The position numbers and the translations under genes were made by a program. From a virus, in IMG/VR virus record IMGVR_UViG_3300042557_000196, positions 1 to 54,915 of that record: a stretch of 54,915 nt of DNA. One strand, 5' to 3'. The notes below the pieces were generated by a model. That model did no database searches. It was given only the letters and a program-made list of their open reading frames with translations, and had not been told where the DNA came from. The first letter of the stretch is position 1. Each line of letters begins with the position of its first letter. This document shows positions 15,889 through 25,087 of this stretch, piece after piece.

Positions 15889-15929
15889 CGACAACCAACC
15901 CAACCAACAACAACCAACAGGAGACAACC

Positions 15930-16322
15930 ATGAACGGACGCACCAAGGCGTCGCTCAAGTCGCTGCTGCTCAAGGCAATGCAGCTCAAGGCAACCGCAGA
16001 CAAGGCCCAGCGTGACTACCGAGAGGCCCACGACAAGCTGATGCTCAAGATGCAGGAACACGGCGTCACGAAGTTCCCAGTGGAGTTGGACGCCGGGGAA
16101 GTCGTCACCGGGACCCTCGTGGAGAGTTCCACGTTGTCCGTGGACATGGCGGCGCTGGAAGAAGCTGTCTCTCGGGAAGTGTTCGACCGGGTGACCAAGA
16201 GGTCAGTGGACATGACGGCGTTTCGCAACGCTGTCGCAGAAGGAGCGATCTCGCTGGACATTGCAGAAGAGATCGTGGTCGAAACACCACGCCAGCCCTA
16301 CCTCAGAATCTCCGAGAAGTGA
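15930..16322 (+). CDS. Hypothetical helical protein
   Basis: 130 residues after a CCAACC leader and CAGGAG. A basic N-terminal helix (1-45; Lys/Leu/Ala-rich) precedes a more acidic alpha/beta part. The TGATG overlap couples it to the sigma-like gene. No motif is recognised. A structural or regulatory partner of the next protein is possible. Confidence 0.7.
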   Translation: MNGRTKASLKSLLLKAMQLKATADKAQRDYREAHDKLMLKMQEHGVTKFPVELDAGEVVTGTLVESSTLSVDMAALEEAVSREVFDRVTKRSVDMTAFRNAVAEGAISLDIAEEIVVETPRQPYLRISEK

Positions 16323-16786
16323 TGGAGTTTCAGGAGGCGCTCGCACGCATGGACAAGCGGATCAGGGTGGCCTGCCAAAGAGACAGGCTGCCCGGTCTGC
16401 TTCCCAGTGAAGTCAGGTCAGAAATGCTGGAGTGCTTGTGGCGAGCGGCTCAGACCTACGAGCAGGACAAGAACGACTCGTTCGACGCTTGGTACTTCCT
16501 GCTTTGGAATCAGCACAAGGCCCGCCACCTCAGATCGTTCTTCGCGCAGAAGCGTGCCCAAGGGCATGAGGTTCTGACCAACTTTGAGATGGAGGCGTTC
16601 CACCCACTGATCGAAGGGCCAGAAGCGTCCGACTCTACGCCGCCCAGCTTCGTTGCTGGAGTGGTGCAGCGCCGGGTGTGGGCCATGCTGGCAGCGGGCT
16701 ACAAGCCGTCAGAGGTGCGGTCGATGCTCAACCTGTCGCTTCGCCGGTACTACGGCATCATCCATGAATGGAGGTCGGCGTGGTGA
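16322..16786 (+). CDS. Sigma-70-like protein
   Basis: 154 residues. The N-terminal half resembles sigma region 2 (helices with EMLECLWRAAQTYEQDKNDSFDAWYFLLWNQHKARHLRSF), and the C terminus has a helix-turn-helix-like GYKPSEVRSMLNLSLRRYYGI as in region 4. If real it could direct phage-specific transcription. Similar small proteins are also seen as late regulators. The match is by pattern only, so sigma function is not certain. An in-frame GTG lies at 16319. Confidence 0.5.
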   Translation: MEFQEALARMDKRIRVACQRDRLPGLLPSEVRSEMLECLWRAAQTYEQDKNDSFDAWYFLLWNQHKARHLRSFFAQKRAQGHEVLTNFEMEAFHPLIEGPEASDSTPPSFVAGVVQRRVWAMLAAGYKPSEVRSMLNLSLRRYYGIIHEWRSAW

Positions 16787-16865
16787 TCTAGCGGAAAGGA
16801 GTGTGATAGAACCGTCTATCAGTAGTCAGTAGTCCCCATACATCAGCCAAGAACAGGAGGCAATC

Positions 16866-17831
<966 letters not shown>

Positions 17832-17840
17832 CACAAGTTC

Positions 17841-17880
17841 GCTGGGCGGGGGAGGTTGTTGGTTGCTTCCCTCGCCCAGC
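17841..17880 (+). terminator. Hairpin after the ssDNA-binding protein gene
   Basis: GCTGGGCG (17841-17848) pairs with CGCCCAGC (17873-17880); the stem extends inward with GGGGA/TCCCT including one G-U pair. No T tract follows, but the stem is strong and it lies between two genes with separate ribosome sites. Confidence 0.6.
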
Positions 17881-17903
17881 CCCGTCGATCAGAAGGAGTC
17901 AAG

Positions 17904-18203
17904 ATGACTGCAAAGAAGCCATACAAGGGTGACCTCACTGAACTGAACCCCTACGACCAGAGGATCTACCCGAAGCACTGGGCAGTTGCCCAAAGCCTCT
18001 TGTCAGGCGAGCCAGTCCTTTGGGCTGACGTTTACGAAGAGACTGGCGCTGGCAACCGAACGCTGGGCATCGTGAAGAAGCACCTCGCAGACTGCGGTGT
18101 CGAACTACGTCGCCTTCGCAACGAGGACCGTGAGATTGTCTACATCGCTTCGGCAGGTGCTTCTGCCAAGAAGGTTGAGGCAATCCCTTTGGCGATGGCC
18201 TGA
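17904..18203 (+). CDS. Small probable winged-helix-like protein
   Basis: 99 residues from ATG 17904 after AAGGAG. The middle (ALLSGEPVLWADVYEETGAG-type pattern, then VKKHLADCGVELRRL) looks like a helix-turn-helix followed by a beta wing. DNA binding is plausible but not proven. The heptamer CCCTTTG at 18185-18191 lies in the X-XXY-YYZ register 9 bases before the stop codon, and the -1 frame is open into the next zinc-finger coding region. Confidence 0.65.
   Translation: MTAKKPYKGDLTELNPYDQRIYPKHWAVAQSLLSGEPVLWADVYEETGAGNRTLGIVKKHLADCGVELRRLRNEDREIVYIASAGASAKKVEAIPLAMA
18185..18191 (+). promoter_or_regulatory. Candidate -1 frameshift heptamer CCCTTTG
   Basis: The zero frame reads CCT TTG; a -1 slip gives CCC TTT. 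The -1 frame stays open to 18544 and encodes FVCGICKR, half of a zinc finger, before any ATG, GTG or TTG. Frameshifting would fuse the 99-residue protein to the Cys-rich domain. Confidence 0.4.
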
Positions 18204-18277
18204 CGCCGGACCCTCCTGCTGGACTGCCAGAAGCCCGTTCTCTACGCCCAGCGTTCGTCTGCGGCATCTGCAAGAGG

Positions 18278-18544
18278 GTGAGCTACCCGCACGACCCGGA
18301 GTCGGCTGACTGGCTTGTTGGCTACCGTGTCAGGTCCCGTGGCTACCAGCGTGCTGATCCGACGCAGCGCCCACTCCAGATGCGCTGCCCCCAGCACGTC
18401 ACTCGGTGGTCGCTGGAATCTGTAGGCATCCCGGTCAGGCAGGAAACACTCATCCGTGTCGCCCAAGCCAAGCGGCGTGACGCAGAGAGGCTCAAGCACA
18501 ACCCAAACCACGGCATGGACTCGCCGTACTTCCTGCCGCCGTAG
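18278..18544 (+). CDS. Cys/His zinc-finger protein with unclear start
   Basis: 88 residues if started at GTG 18278. The second half of a zinc site is MRCPQH; the first half (VCGIC) is encoded just upstream of this GTG, so the true product begins earlier or by -1 frameshifting from the preceding gene (see 18185). No canonical start lies between the previous gene and the CxxC codons; CTG 18224 is another option. A sequencing indel is a further possibility. The function is unknown. Confidence 0.55.
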   Translation: MSYPHDPESADWLVGYRVRSRGYQRADPTQRPLQMRCPQHVTRWSLESVGIPVRQETLIRVAQAKRRDAERLKHNPNHGMDSPYFLPP

Positions 18545-18573
18545 GGCGGAAAGGTTGCATCGGCTCCGGTCTA

Positions 18574-18585
18574 TTACCTAGGTAA
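18574..18585. promoter_or_regulatory. Perfect 12-bp palindrome TTACCTAGGTAA
   Basis: A perfect palindrome in the intergenic region before the polymerase gene. It is AT-rich for this genome and looks like an operator for a dimeric regulator. A weak TTGCAT (18555) and TAGGTA (18579) pair with 18-base spacing would place it over a -10 box. Confidence 0.45.
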
Positions 18586-18593
18586 CCAGTTCG

Positions 18594-18675
18594 CCGCCCC
18601 CACCACCTTCACTCAGGGTGCCCACCCTTCCCTTCCTCTCCCCGGGCACTTTGACGTGAAGCGTGGTGGGGGCGG
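18594..18675 (+). promoter_or_regulatory. Large nested hairpin in the polymerase leader
   Basis: CCGCCCCCACCAC plus CTTCAC (18594-18612) pairs with GTGAAG (18656-18661) plus GTGGTGGGGGCGG (18663-18675), 19 pairs with one bulged C. Inside lies GTGCCC / GGGCAC (near 18618 and 18645). The structure ends ten bases before the AGGAG of the polymerase gene. It may terminate upstream transcripts or control polymerase translation. Confidence 0.6.
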
Positions 18676-18696
18676 TTCCTTCGTTTAGGAGAAGGC

Positions 18697-21375
18697 GTGA
18701 CGTTCTTTCATACCCACGTCCATAGCCACTACTCGGTTCTGGACGCCATGACCCCGGTTGCTGATCTAGTTCACAAGGCGCATCGTTACTCGCACCCGGC
18801 AATGGGCCTGACCGACCACGGAGTCATGTCAGGTTCGTTCCAGCTCTACAAGGAGTGCCGCAGTCTGGACATGCTCCCGTTCCCCGGCCTTGAGGCATAC
18901 GTCGTGGATGACGTGGACGACAAGACTGCGAAGCGATACCACCTCACGCTCCTGTCGTTCACGACAGAGGGCTACAAGTTCTTGGTCAGGCTCTCCTCGC
19001 TTTCGCACCAGCGTGGCCACTACCACTTCAAGCCACGACTCGGGATTCTGGACCTGATCCAAGCGGCGGGTGCTGATCCCAAGGGTGCCGCTGGAGTCGC
19101 CTGTCTGACCGGGTGCTTCTTCGGGTGGCTCATGCAGCACTACGGCGACCAGTCAGAAGGCAAGAGAGCCGTTGACCAGCTTCGTGCCATCTTCCCGGCG
19201 ACCTACGTTGAGTTGCAGCACCACAACACCCAGCAGAAGGAAGGCCCCGACGATGACGAGGCGCTCGGCTGGTTGATGGACGTTGCCGAAGCTTCGTCCT
19301 CTCCCGTGATTCTGACGCAGGACTGCCACTACTGCGACAAGAGCGAAGGCAAGCTGCACGACCGTATGAAGATGCTCGCCTATGGAGGTGCGGACCCCGG
19401 CGATGTTGGTTTCCCCGGCGACTCTTATCACTTGTCCACGGCAAGCTGGGTTAGGTCGCACGTCAGTGATGCAGTGTGGGAGGCGGCGCTCCCGGCTTAC
19501 GACGACCTGATGAGCAAGCACACTCTGTCCATCCCGACGCTGGACAACTACTCGTTCCACGTTCCGCAGCTTGGCAAGGCGGACCCGCAAGCCGCACTGG
19601 CGAAGGAGTGCGACCGTGCGCTCAAGGATGCGAACCTTGCCTCTACGCCGAAGTACGTCAAGCGGCTGGAGTATGAGCTTGACGTGATCCAGCAGCTCTC
19701 GTTCGCACCGTACTTCCACCTCGTGGCCGACTATTGCCAGTGGTCACGGGATCAGGGAATCAGCATCAACGCCCGCGGGAGTGCGAACGGGTCACTCGTC
19801 TGCTGGCTCATGGGGATCACTGACGTTGACCCGATTGCATGGAGGCTTTCGTTCGACAGGTTCCTAACGATCGACCGTGAGAGGCCACCGGACATTGACC
19901 TTGACGTTGAGGACACAAGGCGTCACGAAGTCATCGACTACCTCAAGGCCAAGCACGACGTGGTGCAGATCGGCACCTACCACGCCATGTCTGCGAACGA
20001 AGAGGGCGGCGGGTCAATCTTCGTGTCGTGGATCAGCAGCAGGCGTCGCGCTCTGGATCACGAAACCTTCCAGCGTGAGTACGGGGGTGTCCGCAACTTG
20101 TGGGACATGAAGAGCAGGCACCCGGAGGAGCTTCGTGAGCTGGACGAGCTTGCGGAGATGAACCTCCTAAAGTCGCCTTCTGCCCACGCTGCCGGGTTCG
20201 TTATGTCTGCCCCGACTCTCAAGGTGGGCGACTGGATTCCGACCATGCTGATCCCGTCGTCAGACACGACCGTGACTCAAATGACGATGGACGACGTGGA
20301 GGACGCAGGGTTCGTCAAGATTGACTTGCTCGGGCTGCGCTCTCTCACAACGCTGCGGATGGCGACGCAGCTTGTTGCTGATCGGGAGAACATGAACCCT
20401 GATGAAGTCATCGAACGTATGCCTCTCAACGACGCCAAGGTGTTCACCTTTCTCCGCAAGGGCATTCCTGACAACGGCGTGTTCCAGATGGAGGGCAAGG
20501 CTGCGGCGCAAGGCTGCCGCCAGCTTGGCGTGAGGCGGATTGAGGACTTGGTACTGGTCAACGCTCTCTACCGCCCAGCGGCCCGTGACGCCGGATACAC
20601 GGAGTCGTATCTCAAGCGGCGCAAGAAGCTGGAGCCAGTGCCGACGTTCCATCCAGTGTTCGACAAGCACCTCAAGCCAACGCTTGGCGTTCCTGCGTTT
20701 CAGGAGCAGGTGCTGGACATTATGCGCGACCTTGGTATGCCAGCCGCAGAAGTCAATAGCGTTCTCAAGGCGATCAAAGGCAAGCACGGCGGTGCTGATT
20801 CCTCTACCTACTTCGACGCCGCCTACTCCAAGTTCGTCACGTCCTGCGCCGAAGCTGGGTTGGACGAGGATCAGACAGACCATGCATGGGACTTGGTAGA
20901 AGGCTTCTCTCGCTACGGGTTCAACCGTGCCCACGCCGTTGCCTACTCCTTGCTCGGGTACAGGCTTGCTTGGCTCAAGGTCAACTTCCCGCTGGAGTTC
21001 CACACTGCGCTGCTGGCCACCACTGCGGGCACGAAGAAGGAAATCCTCTACGCCAAGGAAGCCCGTAGGTCAGGAGTTCGACTGCTGCCACCTGACGTGA
21101 ACATCTCTGGGATGACGTGGACCATCGACCGCCAGCGCAATGCAATCCGCCGTGGCCTCGTGTCCATTGACGGGGTTGGCATGAACGCAGCAGAAGAGGT
21201 TTGGGGGTCCGCACCATACGAGTCAATGGATGACCTCATCGAACGCACCCATTCCCGCATCGTCACTGGCGGAAAGGAGTGGGCCAAGTCCGGTCTATTG
21301 AAGGGAGTGCTAGTGAAGCTTCGTGAAGCTGGGGCCTTGAGGTCCCTTGGTGTCAAGCCGGAAGGAGAGTCATGA
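18697..21375 (+). CDS. dnaE: DNA polymerase III alpha subunit (DnaE-like)
   Basis: 892 residues from GTG 18697. An N-terminal PHP domain (HTHVHSHYS at 5-12, DHG near 48) is followed by the C-family polymerase with catalytic PDIDLD (D401, D403) and a fingers domain (SPSAHAAGFV, FQEQVLDIM, GYNRAHAVAYS-like GFNRAHAVAYS). It ends after the helix-hairpin-helix-like region and lacks the C-terminal OB and tau-binding parts of bacterial DnaE (usually ~1,100-1,200 residues). It is the phage replicase, with the helicase and primase at 4630-7092. Two CTCTACGCC copies lie inside. Confidence 0.93.
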   Translation: MTFFHTHVHSHYSVLDAMTPVADLVHKAHRYSHPAMGLTDHGVMSGSFQLYKECRSLDMLPFPGLEAYVVDDVDDKTAKRYHLTLLSFTTEGYKFLVRLSSLSHQRGHYHFKPRLGILDLIQAAGADPKGAAGVACLTGCFFGWLMQHYGDQSEGKRAVDQLRAIFPATYVELQHHNTQQKEGPDDDEALGWLMDVAEASSSPVILTQDCHYCDKSEGKLHDRMKMLAYGGADPGDVGFPGDSYHLSTASWVRSHVSDAVWEAALPAYDDLMSKHTLSIPTLDNYSFHVPQLGKADPQAALAKECDRALKDANLASTPKYVKRLEYELDVIQQLSFAPYFHLVADYCQWSRDQGISINARGSANGSLVCWLMGITDVDPIAWRLSFDRFLTIDRERPPDIDLDVEDTRRHEVIDYLKAKHDVVQIGTYHAMSANEEGGGSIFVSWISSRRRALDHETFQREYGGVRNLWDMKSRHPEELRELDELAEMNLLKSPSAHAAGFVMSAPTLKVGDWIPTMLIPSSDTTVTQMTMDDVEDAGFVKIDLLGLRSLTTLRMATQLVADRENMNPDEVIERMPLNDAKVFTFLRKGIPDNGVFQMEGKAAAQGCRQLGVRRIEDLVLVNALYRPAARDAGYTESYLKRRKKLEPVPTFHPVFDKHLKPTLGVPAFQEQVLDIMRDLGMPAAEVNSVLKAIKGKHGGADSSTYFDAAYSKFVTSCAEAGLDEDQTDHAWDLVEGFSRYGFNRAHAVAYSLLGYRLAWLKVNFPLEFHTALLATTAGTKKEILYAKEARRSGVRLLPPDVNISGMTWTIDRQRNAIRRGLVSIDGVGMNAAEEVWGSAPYESMDDLIERTHSRIVTGGKEWAKSGLLKGVLVKLREAGALRSLGVKPEGES

Positions 21376-22166
21376 AGTGCCCGCACGGTATGAGTTCGGC
21401 TTCGTGGTGTCGCCAGTGCAAATCCGCACTGATGGTCGCCGCAGAGCTGGCCAAGGAAGAGAAGAAGAAGGAGCGAAAGGCAAGCCGCGAAGAGCTGCAC
21501 GAAATCAGGAAGCGAGTCAGCGACCACTTGAGCGTTCTCTCTAACGCCATTGGCGTGAGCATCAGTGGACAAACCGCTGAGTCGTTTGTCAGGGCAACTA
21601 GCACGCAGCTCAAGTCCCAGAAGGCAGAGGAAGTCATCAAGTCGCTCACCAACCAAGACGGCTATCTCAAACCAAGCGGCCAGCCGCTCAGTGGCGAGGC
21701 AATCATCCGTGCGGCCAGCGATGCTGACAGAATCGCGACGCCTGAGCTGGCTGCGGTGACCTGCAAGTACGACTCCACTTGTCCAATGTGCCCGACTGGC
21801 ACGGCCCCGAGAATCAAGAAGGGGCTCTTCATTGGGCGCTTCTCACCGCCGTTCTTCCCCTCGCAGACTCACTTTGACAAGGCTGACCAGCATATGCACA
21901 GGAGGGTCATGAACCGTGACGCACCGTGGCTCTGCACGACGTGTTTCGTAGCCTGTCTGTCGGCTCACATCGACGCTGTACACAAGAACCTTGCCCACCC
22001 AGCGTCGTTCTCTATCGGAACCGTTGTTCCCGAATGGATCATCTACCTTGCGGGCGACCTCTGTGAGAGCAGGCCGCTGCTGGAGGTCCGTCAGGGGAAG
22101 CACCAGTCAAGTCGATCCCGCTGGATCACCGTTCCTCGCACGCTCGTTTCTACGACCGGCAACTAA
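21372..22166 (+). CDS. Cys-rich protein between polymerase and RecA
   Basis: 264 residues, ATGA overlap with the polymerase. The N terminus has CPHG ... WCRQC (a possible zinc knuckle), then a Lys/Glu-rich helix (25-50). The central and C-terminal parts have CPMC and CTTCFVAC. Multiple Cys pairs suggest one or two zinc sites. Its place between replicase and recombinase suggests a replication accessory role. The family is not recognised. Confidence 0.7.
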   Translation: MKCPHGMSSASWCRQCKSALMVAAELAKEEKKKERKASREELHEIRKRVSDHLSVLSNAIGVSISGQTAESFVRATSTQLKSQKAEEVIKSLTNQDGYLKPSGQPLSGEAIIRAASDADRIATPELAAVTCKYDSTCPMCPTGTAPRIKKGLFIGRFSPPFFPSQTHFDKADQHMHRRVMNRDAPWLCTTCFVACLSAHIDAVHKNLAHPASFSIGTVVPEWIIYLAGDLCESRPLLEVRQGKHQSSRSRWITVPRTLVSTTGN

Positions 22167-22178
22167 CAGGAGGCATAC

Positions 22179-23240
22179 ATGCCATCGAAAGCAGCGGAGA
22201 TTGCTGCCGAACTGAACAAGCAACTTGGCTCTGAAACCGTCAAGCTTGCAAGCGACCCGTCATTGCAGATCAGCTACCTGCGAACTGGCGTCCTCCCAAT
22301 GGACGTGCTGCTACAGGGTGGCCTGCCAAGAGGCAGGTTCGTGGAAATCTACGGCGACTACTCCACGCTCAAGTCGTATGTCGCACTCCGGGCAATCGCC
22401 ACGACCCAAGAAGCTGGCGGGGTTTGCGCGCTGGTGGACACAGAGCATTCCTTCGATCCCGACTGGGCGTCGTCGCTTGGGGTGGATGTTGGCTCGCTCA
22501 TCTTGCAGCGACCGCCTACCGGAGAGGACGCCGTTGACGTGTCCGAACTGCTGATCCGTCAGGACGTTGACCTCTTGGTTTGGGATTCTGTCGCCGCAAC
22601 TCTTCCGCAGGACGAAGCGAAGAAGCGTCTGGCCAAGGAGAACATTCAGCCTGCAAGGCTGGCTCACCTCATGTCTGCTGCGTCACGCAGGCTCACCGCT
22701 GCGAATGACAAGACTGCGGTTCTATTCATCAACCAGACGAGGCTCAACGTCGGCCAGTTGTTTGGTGATCCGACCGTGGTTCCCGGTGGCAAGTCGCTCC
22801 CGTTCTATGCCAGCTACCGGATCAGTCTCCGCAAGGCTGGCGCAGTCAAGAAGGAGATTGACGTATTCCAGCCCGGTGACGAGAAGGGCAAGGTCAAGAA
22901 GGCGAAGGGCAAGGAGGTGGTCGCATACAAGATCAAGGCGACGGTGGAGAAGTCCAAGCTCTCCAAGCCGTTCCGTGATACCTACCTCATCTACGACTTG
23001 GAAACGGCACGCATTGACGAAGTTGGTTTCGTCATCGCACACGGATTGGAGCAACGGTGGATCGAACAGACGGGAGTGGGGACGTACAAGGTCGGGGACC
23101 AAAGCGTAAGAGGAATCGACAACCTGCGTGGCTTGATTCAGAGCACCCCGCAGTTGCTGGAAGAACTGACCGCAAAGGCTCTAGGTGGCGAGCCAGAACC
23201 CGTCAGCAAGAAGGTCGTGCGACGGAGAAAGAAGTCCTGA
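22179..23240 (+). CDS. recA: RecA/UvsX-like recombinase with altered Walker A
   Basis: 353 residues after CAGGAGG. The core is RecA-like: LPRGRFVEIYG, VDTEHSFD, LLVWDSVAATLP (Walker B), FINQTR and a C-terminal Lys-rich tail. Walker A reads GDYSTLKS (59-66): Lys65 and Ser66 are kept but the usual Gly before Lys is Leu64. It should form filaments on ssDNA for phage recombination. The adjacent Holliday-type nuclease and Cas4-like exonuclease make a recombination module. Confidence 0.88.
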   Translation: MPSKAAEIAAELNKQLGSETVKLASDPSLQISYLRTGVLPMDVLLQGGLPRGRFVEIYGDYSTLKSYVALRAIATTQEAGGVCALVDTEHSFDPDWASSLGVDVGSLILQRPPTGEDAVDVSELLIRQDVDLLVWDSVAATLPQDEAKKRLAKENIQPARLAHLMSAASRRLTAANDKTAVLFINQTRLNVGQLFGDPTVVPGGKSLPFYASYRISLRKAGAVKKEIDVFQPGDEKGKVKKAKGKEVVAYKIKATVEKSKLSKPFRDTYLIYDLETARIDEVGFVIAHGLEQRWIEQTGVGTYKVGDQSVRGIDNLRGLIQSTPQLLEELTAKALGGEPEPVSKKVVRRRKKS

Positions 23241-23245
23241 CTTCG

Positions 23246-23503
23246 ATGGGAGCAAGAGTGCATCCAATGTCAGGCGCTGGGCGCATCAAAGCCGACGGCT
23301 CTGACGACGACTACCTGTACGAAATCAAGGACGCCAACAAGAGCTTCACGCTCAAGTCTGACGACCTTCGCTTCCTCTACGCCGAAGCGGTCAAGCAGAT
23401 GAGGCAGCCAGTCATGCTGGTGAGCTTCCAGCACGGCGACCTCACTGCGGTCATTCAGGTGGTGCCAACCACGTCACTGAGCAACTGGAGGGACAACAAG
23501 TGA
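23246..23503 (+). CDS. Holliday-junction-resolvase-type nuclease
   Basis: 85 residues from ATG 23246; the frame is open upstream into the end of the RecA gene. The pattern MSGAGRIKADG ... YLYEIKDA (E-x-K) then KSFTLKSDDLRFLYAEA matches small PD-(D/E)XK resolvases of phages. The helix carrying the family's first catalytic Glu would be encoded upstream of this ATG (TEKEVLTS), where no canonical start exists. So the true start may overlap RecA or use a rare codon. It ends in a GTGA overlap. Confidence 0.65.
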   Translation: MGARVHPMSGAGRIKADGSDDDYLYEIKDANKSFTLKSDDLRFLYAEAVKQMRQPVMLVSFQHGDLTAVIQVVPTTSLSNWRDNK

Positions 23504-24276
23504 GCACTAGCGACCTGCGTAAGCTGATCGGCTCTCAGAACGTCATCACGCCACGACTGACCCAGTGGCTCGTATCCAATGGCGAAGTCAACCTGACAAA
23601 CCCAGAGGTCCGTGAGCGCATGGTGGAAATCATGTCTGCGGATCACCACAGAGCCAAGGGCTGGCACCCGTCAACGATCATGTCGTGCAAGCGGGCGCAA
23701 GTGTTTGAGTGGCTTGGCGTGCCGAGCGAGCAGAACCACTCCGTTGAGCTGCTCAACATCTTCGCTGATGGGACGTGGAGACACTTGCGGTGGCAGACGA
23801 TGTTGCTCACCGCTGGCATCCTGACCGACGTGGAAATCCCCGTCAGCGACGAGGCCACTGGCTTGGTCGGTTCGATGGACGGCGAGGGAGAGTACAAGGG
23901 CGACAAGTTCATGTTTGAGCTAAAGGGCATCTTCCAGCTCAACGACTCTCTGCCCTACTCAACCCACTTGTGGCAGGTCAACGCTTACCTCTTGATGCGC
24001 CCGGACCTTGACTACTGCGTCATGGTCTATGAGGACAAGCGGACCCAGAACTGGCGTGAGTACAAGGTCACCCGATCAGCCCAGCACCAGAAGTCTCTTC
24101 GCCGTCGCTGCGAATCACTCAACAACCACGTTGCAACGAAGGAGCTACCAATTGTCCAGCCAGAGTGCGTCAAGGAAACCGGCCCGGAGTGGAAAGGTTG
24201 CCCGTATCAGTCAGTCTGCAAGTCGTTCGGTAGCTGGGGGGAGGCAGAAGAAGCGGCTGGCGCGGACCCCTTCTAG
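23500..24276 (+). CDS. Cas4/RecB-family exonuclease with Fe-S cluster
   Basis: 258 residues from GTG 23500. PD-(D/E)XK core residues are H95, D127 (GSMDG) and E140-x-K142 (FELKG). Four Cys (C63 near the N terminus; C223, C234, C240 at the C terminus) have the spacing of the 4Fe-4S cluster in Cas4 and AddB-type nucleases. It probably resects DNA ends for RecA-dependent recombination. No cas genes or CRISPR array are present. Confidence 0.82.
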   Translation: MSTSDLRKLIGSQNVITPRLTQWLVSNGEVNLTNPEVRERMVEIMSADHHRAKGWHPSTIMSCKRAQVFEWLGVPSEQNHSVELLNIFADGTWRHLRWQTMLLTAGILTDVEIPVSDEATGLVGSMDGEGEYKGDKFMFELKGIFQLNDSLPYSTHLWQVNAYLLMRPDLDYCVMVYEDKRTQNWREYKVTRSAQHQKSLRRRCESLNNHVATKELPIVQPECVKETGPEWKGCPYQSVCKSFGSWGEAEEAAGADPF

Positions 24277-24313
24277 CATCAGCACTGAGGATGATTCGCT
24301 CCGCAAGTTCCGT

Positions 24314-24646
24314 TTGGATGCAGGGCTTCCGACTCTTGCAGAATGCAGGCGTGAGCTGGACGACTACCTCCGTGTCCTGATGGGCAATGAAGAGCCGCCG
24401 ATCCAGAACGGCGTTATGTCGCTGCTGGAGGTGGCAAACGCGTACCTTTCTCGGGCACTTGAAATGACCATGCTGATCCAGCGTGCCGAGTCGGAGGGGT
24501 ATGTCACGAAGGGGTCAGCCTTCTACAAGTTCAGGACTGGGGAACTCAGGACGTTCACTGAGCTTGCCAGTAAGGCGGCAGAGCTTGGCTCTCGCCGTGT
24601 CACCGCAGCCCAAATGGAGTACCAGATGCAGGAAGGGCCAGCATGA
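24314..24646 (+). CDS. Hypothetical helical protein, start uncertain
   Basis: 110 residues if begun at TTG 24314. Coding-like sequence (SISTEDDSLRKF) extends upstream in frame but offers no ATG, GTG or TTG, so a rare start (for example CTG near 24257) is possible. All-helical, with ATKGSAFYKF-like basic segment VTKGSAFYKFRTGELRTF conserved in feel with actinophage proteins of unknown function. It ends in an ATGA overlap. Confidence 0.6.
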   Translation: MDAGLPTLAECRRELDDYLRVLMGNEEPPIQNGVMSLLEVANAYLSRALEMTMLIQRAESEGYVTKGSAFYKFRTGELRTFTELASKAAELGSRRVTAAQMEYQMQEGPA

Positions 24647-24831
24647 GTGTCTGCAACAACGTCATGAGTACCTCAAACGTCACGCTGGCGTGCGACAAGC
24701 CGAAGGGTCACAACGGCTCGCATTCAGAACACGTCGTCCCAGTCAAGGGAAGGCCCTTCATCATCTGCTGGAACGGCTCTGGCGATAGTTACTGGATTCA
24801 TGGCGAGGAGCCTGCCGGTGGCACCCAGTAG
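24643..24831 (+). CDS. Small Cys/His protein
   Basis: 62 residues from ATG 24643. C-x12-C-x-KPKGHNGSHSEH resembles a small zinc-binding motif seen in phage proteins (Cys, then GHxGxH). The function is unknown. It overlaps the next gene by 32 bases if that one starts at 24800. Confidence 0.6.
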   Translation: MSVCNNVMSTSNVTLACDKPKGHNGSHSEHVVPVKGRPFIICWNGSGDSYWIHGEEPAGGTQ

Positions 24832-25027
24832 GTGGGAGACTGTCAGATTGGCCGAACTGCGGGCTGGCGACGTGGTGAAGCACAAGCGCAGAGTCGGAGA
24901 AGTGTGCCGGGTCTACATGGAGCAGGGCGGCAAGTGCTGGTTTGACGTAAGGTGGCGCAAGCCCAGCACTGTCGCCGTCGGTCGTGGTGATCCGCAGTCA
25001 ACGATTGTGAGGAAGGCGAGCAAGTAG
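24800..25027 (+). CDS. Small SH3-like basic protein
   Basis: 75 residues from ATG 24800; TTG 24848 with GGGAG nine bases upstream is an alternative and would avoid most of the overlap. LRAGDVVKHKRRVGEVCRV ... WFDVRW looks like a small beta-barrel. Its function is unknown. Confidence 0.55.
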   Translation: MARSLPVAPSRWETVRLAELRAGDVVKHKRRVGEVCRVYMEQGGKCWFDVRWRKPSTVAVGRGDPQSTIVRKASK

Positions 25028-25087
25028 TTCCCGCCTCTACGCCGGGGTCGCCTACGCTGGGGCGGTTCGACCACCTAGGAGTGCCTG

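Larger units (their letters stand above)
8160..15929 (+). repeat. Family of CCAACC-rich leaders ending in AGGAG
   Basis: Leaders made of repeated CCAA units run into a Shine-Dalgarno (AAGGAG or AGGAG) at about 8160-8193, 8617-8650, 9071-9114, 9328-9356, 10249-10285, 11397-11421, 13570-13593, 14961-14982 (short) and 15892-15929. The longest has six consecutive CCAA units. Such CA-rich, G-poor tracts cannot fold and should keep the ribosome site open. They occur only in the early block, mostly after a hairpin and often next to CTCTACGCC. Confidence 0.8.

Noticed and set aside
23500-24276. CRISPR-Cas system suggested by Cas4-like gene
   Set aside because: No array and no other cas gene. Cas4-type exonucleases are common in phage recombination modules.
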